This document shows positions 16,416-21,967 of a stretch of 21,967 nt of DNA, in pieces. Position numbers and translations under genes: made by a program. The DNA comes from Ramicandelaber brevisporus (lineage: Eukaryota; Kickxellomycota; Ramicandelaberales; Ramicandelaberaceae): contig MU603079.1 of the NCBI GenBank assembly GCA_025201865.1, positions 1-21,967 on the forward strand, written 5' to 3'. The notes under the pieces are model-generated. The model was not told the origin of the DNA. It searched no databases and saw only the letters and a list, made by a program, of their open reading frames with translations. How positions within the stretch are numbered: position 1 is the first letter of the stretch; every line of letters starts with the position of its first letter.

Positions 16416-19196
16416 TTACCTCAAAAATGGATGTTCGAGTGCTTGTGCTGCGCTGATTCTACGATCTGTTCGTAGTTCCATGCACTTTGAGAGCAAATCA
16501 AACAACTCAGGAGGGAAATCAGAGTAGTCACGAGAGTTGTATGCAAGCACAATTTTGCGGAAATCGGTTCTCTTGGGTCTTAATGTTGGCACATTTGAGT
16601 AAAACAGTCGGCCATGGAATCGAGCCACATCCTGAATCTCATCAGTGCCAAACAAGACCGCCAGTTCCAGCAACGCTTCTTGATCATCGTACGAGTTGAA
16701 GAATGGGAATCTCTTGGTCATGAACACGAGCAGTGTCACACCAACAGCCCACACATCAATCAAGGGTGACTGGCGCGGAACCTTGAGCAAAACCTCGGGC
16801 GGACGGAAACCACGAGTACCGGCGCGGTTGGCGTGGAACGCAGGCCGCAAGTCCTCTGCGGGCACACCAGGATTGCCATGCTCATCAGTGGCCGAGAAGA
16901 AGCGAGCGTTGGTTGGCCCATCCAGCTGCCGAATTGCTCGCCGAAGCAGAATAGTGCGGCTGTGTGCACTTGATCTGCCAATTGCCGAAGCATGCTGGGT
17001 GTTTGCCAGAGATAGCTGCCGTAGCTGAGAACGTTCCGTGGCAGCAATGTCGCGGTCCATGTCGTCAACAGTTTCAGCCAAACCAAAATCGACCAGCACA
17101 CCACGCCCTTGCCGTACGCTGTACAAAAAGTTGCTTGGCTTGATATCGCGATGCATGACTCCAAACTTGTGACAATGGGCTACAGCCGAGAACAGTGACC
17201 TAAAGTAGTTTTGCAAATCTTGTACAGACATGCAATTGTAGTAATGTCTAAAATCGTCATATTCGAGCAGTGGCAACACAATTATTACGTGATCTTGATG
17301 GCGCAGTGCAGTGATTAGAGAGACAATGCCTTCATGCTGACCAAGCTGCTTGACGATTCGAATCTCATTAGCTATGCGCTGTGGGCTGCTCATTGCAAAT
17401 ACATTTTTGACAGCAACGTAACGAGGCGATTGACCTGGTTTCTGCCACTCAGTCTGCTCATATTCATTGTGCCTGATATCAACAGCCCTGTATACTGTAG
17501 AGAATGTACCCTCACCAAGTTTGCCCAGCAAAATGAATTGTTCATCGAGTCCAGGAAATAGCCTTTGAACACGCTCCAGTTCAGCGCGCTGCTCAGGTGT
17601 GCATGAAGCGAGAGTTAGTGCATCTTCTCGGCCAATTAATCTACAAATTTCAGGATCAACTCCATCAACAATGTCATCTTCTTCATCCTCCTCCTCTTCT
17701 TCATAATACTCATCATAATCATCATCGTTTAAACCATCATTTTCATCACCACCACCATCTTCTTCTTCTTCATCACCATCCTCATCTTCATCATCGGCTG
17801 CTTTAACATAATCGTCTTCACAATACTCTTCATATATAGCCTCCTCAGATTGCGCCTCCTCAACAAGTTCATATTCTTCGTCCTCATCATCATTCTCATT
17901 CTCATTCTCATCTTCATCTTCATTTGTATTTGTATTTGTATTTGTATTTGTATTTATATTTGTATTTGCATTTTCATCTTCACTTTCGGATTGATCATTC
18001 TCATCATACTCGACGGTGCTGTTATTGTTATCTGCCAGTTCACCTTTACTACTGGTAATAGCAAACGTAGTAATAGTGTTACTATCATCATTGTCATTGT
18101 CATTATCATTGCCATCCTCATTAATATTGCTATTGATTTGTACATTTTCACTTTGACCAATATACTCTTCTTCATTAATGATTTGGTGAGATTGGTTGTC
18201 TGTAAACTGAGAAATTGTTGTTACTGAACCAATATTATCACTGAATAAATCATTTGAGTCAAAGGGAGGAGGGTCAATATCAGATAAAGAGGACGAAGTG
18301 CCATTTGAATCCAATCCAGCCGCTGCATATGCTGCCGCAACAATTGCTGTAAATTCTCTTTGAGATGGCGCCGATATTTCAACCGAGCCCGTCTCGCTTG
18401 AACTAACCGAGTTTTGCTCACTTATAGATAATTCAACTATTGTACGCCTTCTTCTTTTATTACCACCATTATTGTTAGTATTATCAGTATTACTGTCGGA
18501 GTGTTCAATATCGCTGTGATCTTCACCATTTCTCACGCCATCGCCATTATTACCATCATTGTCATTATCATTACCATTATTATTACCATTGTCATCGTAA
18601 TTGTTATTGTAATTGTTATTACTATGGCTGATGGAGCGTTTCTCTGCTGCTTTAGAGATGATTGCAGCTGATAAATTACGAGAAGAACTGTTGAAACTGC
18701 TGTGGCGCTGCATCTGAGGATGTGGTCTTAATGTAGATGCAGTTAGCACCTGTGGAGGTGCATCTACATTTAGCATTATTGGAGTTGAATTGCCACTTGT
18801 GTTGTTGTTGTTATTGTTGTTACTATGATGGCTGTTTGCAGTCTGAGCATGCTGACGATGTCTCCAATGAGATGCACCGCTGGCTCCACTAAATCCATGG
18901 TCACATTCAATCGGACTCTGTGATCCAACAATATACACTGGGCAGTTTGGCGTACATGTTCTGGATGCTAAATTACGGCTTCCTGAGGCGGATCTCTGAG
19001 TAGATCTACCCACCGAATCATCAGCTCGCGAAGCTCCATACAAACCGAGTCCCTGCTGTTGGCCAGATAGTGTTGTGGGTGGAGAGATCCCAGCGGCAGT
19101 TACCACCGGCTGCTGCTGCTGCTGCTGTTGCTGTTGATATTGCTGCTGTTGTTGCTGTGATCTGTCGCTGGCGTTTGCATAGCTTCCACCCGCCAT
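16416..19196 (-). CDS. CDC7: Cdc7-type DDK catalytic subunit kinase, 926 aa
   Basis: Cdc7 with its Dbf4 partner phosphorylates MCM2-7 to start DNA replication. The start is the ATG at 19196 (MAGGSYANAS); the stop is TAA after the last kinase helix, EHPFLR. Kinase motifs: Gly loop GKLGEGTFSTVY (from residue 558), VAVK with Lys597, HRDIKPSNFLY with Asp684, VDFGLAE with Asp703, and GTRGFRPPEVL ending at Glu801. This is followed by DVWAVGVTLLVFMTKRFPFF and YDDQEALLELAVLFGT, both diagnostic of the Cdc7 family. The usual APE is PPE here. About 95 residues separate DFG from PPE, which matches the activation-segment insert typical of Cdc7. The first 550 residues are low complexity: a poly-Gln start, Asn/His runs, a long Asn/Asp region and a highly acidic block (about 430 to 540). 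This makes the protein far longer than the roughly 500-residue yeast enzyme. The gene is intron-free, and PIP5K ends 235 bases upstream of its ATG. Confidence 0.94.
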   Translation of the reverse strand: MAGGSYANASDRSQQQQQQYQQQQQQQQQPVVTAAGISPPTTLSGQQQGLGLYGASRADDSVGRSTQRSASGSRNLASRTCTPNCPVYIVGSQSPIECDHGFSGASGASHWRHRQHAQTANSHHSNNNNNNNTSGNSTPIMLNVDAPPQVLTASTLRPHPQMQRHSSFNSSSRNLSAAIISKAAEKRSISHSNNNYNNNYDDNGNNNGNDNDNDGNNGDGVRNGEDHSDIEHSDSNTDNTNNNGGNKRRRRTIVELSISEQNSVSSSETGSVEISAPSQREFTAIVAAAYAAAGLDSNGTSSSLSDIDPPPFDSNDLFSDNIGSVTTISQFTDNQSHQIINEEEYIGQSENVQINSNINEDGNDNDNDNDDSNTITTFAITSSKGELADNNNSTVEYDENDQSESEDENANTNINTNTNTNTNTNEDEDENENENDDEDEEYELVEEAQSEEAIYEEYCEDDYVKAADDEDEDGDEEEEDGGGDENDGLNDDDYDEYYEEEEEDEEDDIVDGVDPEICRLIGREDALTLASCTPEQRAELERVQRLFPGLDEQFILLGKLGEGTFSTVYRAVDIRHNEYEQTEWQKPGQSPRYVAVKNVFAMSSPQRIANEIRIVKQLGQHEGIVSLITALRHQDHVIIVLPLLEYDDFRHYYNCMSVQDLQNYFRSLFSAVAHCHKFGVMHRDIKPSNFLYSVRQGRGVLVDFGLAETVDDMDRDIAATERSQLRQLSLANTQHASAIGRSSAHSRTILLRRAIRQLDGPTNARFFSATDEHGNPGVPAEDLRPAFHANRAGTRGFRPPEVLLKVPRQSPLIDVWAVGVTLLVFMTKRFPFFNSYDDQEALLELAVLFGTDEIQDVARFHGRLFYSNVPTLRPKRTDFRKIVLAYNSRDYSDFPPELFDLLSKCMELRTDRRISAAQALEHPFLR
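17922..17970 (-). repeat. In-frame (TATTTG)n hexanucleotide repeat coding Asn-Thr pairs
   Basis: About eight copies of the six-base unit TATTTG on the plus strand, one with a TATTTA change. On the coding strand this gives alternating Asn-Thr in the acidic N-terminal half of the Cdc7 kinase. Because the unit is six bases, length changes would stay in frame. Confidence 0.9.
19105..19165 (-). repeat. CAG/CAA poly-Gln tract at Cdc7 N-terminus
   Basis: Two Gln runs separated by a Tyr, with a mix of CAA and CAG codons, within the first 30 residues of the kinase. No known motif is associated with them. Confidence 0.85.
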
Positions 19197-19370
19197 CAAG
19201 CACGTTCTTGTTGTGGTAAATTATCTCGCTTTTGTTTGTGTTTTTGTTTGTGTTTTTGCTTGTTTGTTAGTCTTGTTTGTGTAGTCAGTTTGTTGTTTTG
19301 TTTACACATCCATCCAACAGACAGAAGTAAATAAAGAGAAAGAGAAAGAGATGGAGAGACAAGGTTGATG

Positions 19371-19398
19371 ATAGAGAGAGATAGAGAGAGATAGAGAG
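19371..19398. repeat. Tandem ATAGAGAGAG decamer
   Basis: Nearly three head-to-tail copies of a GA-rich decamer in the 235-base gap between the PIP5K stop and the Cdc7 ATG, so in the PIP5K 3' region or the Cdc7 promoter. The Cdc7-proximal part of the gap is T-rich on plus (A-rich on the coding strand). Confidence 0.85.
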
Positions 19399-19431
19399 CG
19401 TGCTTGTAGTTAAAATTAAATAGAGGCTAAT

Positions 19432-21495
19432 TTATCGAGGAAGAGGACGCTCTAATAGGTTAGGAACATAATAGTAATCGAGAAAATCATCATGACGTTC
19501 GCCCAGTGGATTGCCAGATCCTATTCGAGCAAAGTCCACTTTGACATCATCGTGATGCTTAATAGAGTTAACTATGAACTGTAGAAATCTTCTTGCATAT
19601 TTATGAGGATGCACGGCCGATACACCCTGTCCACCACCGTGTATGACAGCCTTGAACACACTTTCAACTCTTTTCTTCATATTATACGGTGTCAGTATAT
19701 CGATTACACCCAAGTAGTAAATCATATCAGTCGGTCTATCACGCTCATCTGTTGCCATCAGTCCTCCATCATCCTGATACATTGTGGATAGCGCCAAATC
19801 AAGTCTAGGCGGCAGAGTGCCTCCATCCTCTGGTAGTAGCTTAGCAGTAGTAGACTCGGAGAGCGACTGTGGCTCAACCGTCTCCAGCACTCTTCTCATT
19901 GCAGCCACTCGTGAAGCACCAGTTAATGTGTGTGTTCTTTTGAGACCTTTGGCATCTGGTGCCAGCACTTGCAATTTGCCTTGTCTAATTAACTCTCGAT
20001 TTCCACGTGACAGGTAGTGAATTCCAATCAGTAAGCTATAATCCAATATATTTAATCTGGCCAACAAATCGACATCGAGTACCAGCTGTTGAATAAACAA
20101 GTCTCGCTTGACCGGTCCAAGTTCAATCTTACGTCGTTTCTCTAGCCAGTTAATATCCTTCATTACTGATCCTGGTTTCTTTGCCAATTCATCGTCCAGC
20201 TTTCTGCCAAGAGTTGATCCTTTCAGGTCAAAAATCTCGTGAATATCTCGATCTGGCGGGAATATATTACTCATCACAACAAAGTATATTTTACCAGAAT
20301 GCTCTGGCATTTGAATTCGATGCAATCCATATATTCTAGATAACAGAGTGTCTGGATGAGATTTGATGTGCTGGTAGTAATCTGGCAAAATTCTCAATAG
20401 TAATTTGTGCTCACTTTCTCTAATCGTTTTAATGATAAATCTATAATCATAAGAGTAATAGAATAAGCTTCCACTTTTGCCAGGTGATCCAACTTCTGAT
20501 AAAATATAGCGCGATGTTAATGACATCAAGTAATCCATTGATTCTAATCTCAAATGCGTTCTAATTTTGCGAAATACCCACGGCGCATAATCCTTAAACT
20601 TGAAATCATATCGCGATGAGGGTGTTGTTTCATTCCCTGTAATTTCGAATGCGAGCTTGTTTGCAGCGTCAAAGTCTGATTGATTAACATCTCGATCTGG
20701 TTTGCTGATTTGTTTCGAGACTGTAACTCGTATTCCAGTGAGCATATTGTACATTAATGGGTAGTTGGCATGTCCTTCTCGAATTCGATTGCCTTTGACT
20801 TGGCCTAATGGGCGAGCAACATCCTCGGAATGGCGGTCTGGCTGCAATGCTGATATCTCAGAAAATGATCGTATATGAGAGTGAGATGCTGGAAGAGATA
20901 TCTGCTGAGACTGTGCATGTCTGTGTCGAGATTGTGAGGATGAATGCTGTTGCTGTTGCTGTTGAGATGTGATTGCTGTAGTAGTTGTTGTAGCTGTAGT
21001 AGATGGATACATTGTGGCAGGGTTTCTACCACGCATTGAGGGTCGCTGAGGTTCATCTGACGACTTCAACCGAGCTGGAATTGTCGCTCGCCTCCTCAGA
21101 CTCGAGCTACTAGTTTGCCTCAGTGGAACCATGCGGTCTGCTGACTGTGCTACCGAGTCAGCAGAGACGGGTGGTGTCGCTATCGCTGACAGCTGAACAT
21201 GAATCCGAGGTGGAATGTCTGCGGTATCGACATGTGACCCGCCAGACCGCTCAGATTGTGCAGGAGAAGGCAAGGGCTGTGAATGGACAGTTGCAGCCGA
21301 CGTGCCATGACTGACAAGCTCGGGCCGCGAGATTTGTTGGGAGATTGGCTCTGTAGATGAGATACGGGCTGCTGGAGAGGTGTTCATAGCGCGTAGCTTG
21401 TGTTCAAACAGTTCAGACGAAGGTATAAAGTCGTTGCTTGCTTTGGAGACAGCCGCTATGTGTTCAGCTGGCGCAACGACTGCACTGCTAGACAT
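19432..21495 (-). CDS. MSS4: Phosphatidylinositol-4-phosphate 5-kinase (Mss4/Its3 family), 687 aa
   Basis: The enzyme makes PI(4,5)P2 at the plasma membrane from PI4P, controlling actin and endocytosis. The start is the ATG at 21495 (MSSSAVVAPAEH); upstream the frame has only a TTG. Residues 1 to about 240 are disordered, rich in Ser/Gln/His, with a Gln run at 20942..20964. The kinase core follows: PLMYNMLTGIRVTVSKQ, the phosphate-binding GKSGS (339 to 343), catalytic Lys356 in FIIKTI, and FDLKGSTLGR with Asp423. Further on are LDYSLLIGIH with Asp485 and YYLGVIDILTPYN with Asp599, the metal-binding motif. The activation loop reads HGGGQGVSAVHPHKYARRF before the final helices. The core has no FYVE or chaperonin domain, which excludes Fab1/PIKfyve. 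The assignment to the type I (PI4P 5-kinase) class is by family; the activation-loop specificity residue was not decided by eye. It is intron-free and lies 350 bases downstream of histone H2A. Confidence 0.93.
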   Translation of the reverse strand: MSSSAVVAPAEHIAAVSKASNDFIPSSELFEHKLRAMNTSPAARISSTEPISQQISRPELVSHGTSAATVHSQPLPSPAQSERSGGSHVDTADIPPRIHVQLSAIATPPVSADSVAQSADRMVPLRQTSSSSLRRRATIPARLKSSDEPQRPSMRGRNPATMYPSTTATTTTTAITSQQQQQQHSSSQSRHRHAQSQQISLPASHSHIRSFSEISALQPDRHSEDVARPLGQVKGNRIREGHANYPLMYNMLTGIRVTVSKQISKPDRDVNQSDFDAANKLAFEITGNETTPSSRYDFKFKDYAPWVFRKIRTHLRLESMDYLMSLTSRYILSEVGSPGKSGSLFYYSYDYRFIIKTIRESEHKLLLRILPDYYQHIKSHPDTLLSRIYGLHRIQMPEHSGKIYFVVMSNIFPPDRDIHEIFDLKGSTLGRKLDDELAKKPGSVMKDINWLEKRRKIELGPVKRDLFIQQLVLDVDLLARLNILDYSLLIGIHYLSRGNRELIRQGKLQVLAPDAKGLKRTHTLTGASRVAAMRRVLETVEPQSLSESTTAKLLPEDGGTLPPRLDLALSTMYQDDGGLMATDERDRPTDMIYYLGVIDILTPYNMKKRVESVFKAVIHGGGQGVSAVHPHKYARRFLQFIVNSIKHHDDVKVDFARIGSGNPLGERHDDFLDYYYVPNLLERPLPR

Positions 21496-21844
21496 GATAG
21501 TGGTCGCTGATAGAAGGGGGGAGCGTGAAAAGAAAATACAAAGCAAGAGTGAAGATGACAACAAAACTACGCGAGGCGGGGTTCGTGACTTGGCGCAACC
21601 TCAAAAGAGACTGCCAAGGAGAAAACAAATGGAAACGCACAGCAATATAAACAACAATACAACAGCGGTATCTCTCATATATTGCCTTAATAGTGACTCT
21701 ATTGTGTGATTGTAAAGTGATAATTAAAAGGGCGACATTGATATAATTTACAGTGGTTGGTGGGATGGGGATGGATGGATGGATGGGACAAACGAGGTGT
21801 GCCTTTTATGATAGAGGGGATGGCGACGGCGACGAGGGCGACGC
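21496..21844. other. Intergenic region between histone H2A stop and PIP5K start
   Basis: About 350 bases; both neighbours are on the minus strand, so this is the H2A 3' end plus the PIP5K promoter. The left half is CAAC/GAA-rich on plus. A GGATGGATGGATGGG stretch at about 21766..21787 and a GA/GC-rich block follow just before the H2A stop codon. No stem-loop of the animal histone 3' type was seen. Confidence 0.6.
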
Positions 21845-21967
21845 TTACATCTCCTGCGACTCGGCAGACTCCTTGCTCTTGCCCGACTTCTTTGGCAGCA
21901 GCGCAGAGTGGATGTTTGGCATGACACCGCCGGACGCAATGGTGACGTTGGACAGCAGGCGGCTCAG
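21845..21967 (-). CDS. Histone H2A (canonical/X-type) C-terminus, cut by window edge
   Basis: Forty residues and a TAA stop read on the minus strand, running off the right edge. They begin [20 protein letters not shown] and continue [20 protein letters not shown]. The block LL-x-x-VTIA-x-GGV-x-PNI and the LLPKK ending belong to canonical H2A rather than H2A.Z, whose equivalent region has a different docking stretch. The tail ends in SQEM, the SQ(E/D)-hydrophobic form phosphorylated by Mec1/Tel1 (ATR/ATM) kinases during DNA damage, as is usual in fungi where H2A itself serves as H2A.X. The start and the histone fold are outside the window, so whether it pairs with an H2B gene cannot be seen. 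Confidence 0.95.
   Translation of the reverse strand: MSRLLSNVTIASGGVMPNIHSALLPKKSGKSKESAESQEM

Overview
The window looks like nuclear DNA of a filamentous or early-diverging fungus. A fungal-type plasma-membrane H+-ATPase sits at the left edge and an SQ-tailed histone H2A at the right edge. Every gene reads as one uninterrupted frame, and the genes carry many homopolymeric amino-acid runs (Gln, Asn, Ser, Asp) and simple repeats. A TMEM18 homologue, usually missing from yeasts, hints at an early-diverging lineage. This placement is inference; no marker here settles it. No bacterial, viral or organellar signature, transposon, tRNA, rRNA or CRISPR was seen.

Layout from left to right: PMA1-type H+-ATPase N-terminus (minus, cut by the left edge); a 2.05 kb divergent intergenic region; a 1174-residue helical-repeat protein, possibly FIRRM/FLIP-like (plus); TMEM18 (plus); SBDS/Sdo1 ribosome maturation factor (plus); a proline-rich protein with a conserved C-terminal domain, possibly Tubby-like (minus); a small acidic/basic nuclear-type protein with an Scm3/HJURP-like N-terminus (plus); a long PAF-acetylhydrolase-family lipase (minus); a 2.34 kb purine-skewed non-coding stretch; Cdc7-type kinase (minus); type I PIP5 kinase (minus); histone H2A C-terminus (minus, cut by the right edge).

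The genes are ordinary eukaryotic neighbours rather than a pathway cluster. Several touch chromosome replication or maintenance (Cdc7, H2A with an SQE tail, and tentatively the Scm3-like and FIRRM-like genes). Two others touch phosphoinositide or phospholipid metabolism (PIP5K, PAF-AH). I see no sign that these form a system. The frames were checked for start codons: several long open frames begin only with TTG or GTG, and in those genes the first ATG is used here.

I did not find a convincing undescribed system. The best leads are the two tentatively identified genes (2409..5933 and 10217..11401), the unassigned domain at the end of the proline-rich protein, and the unusual insertions in SBDS, PAF-AH and Cdc7.
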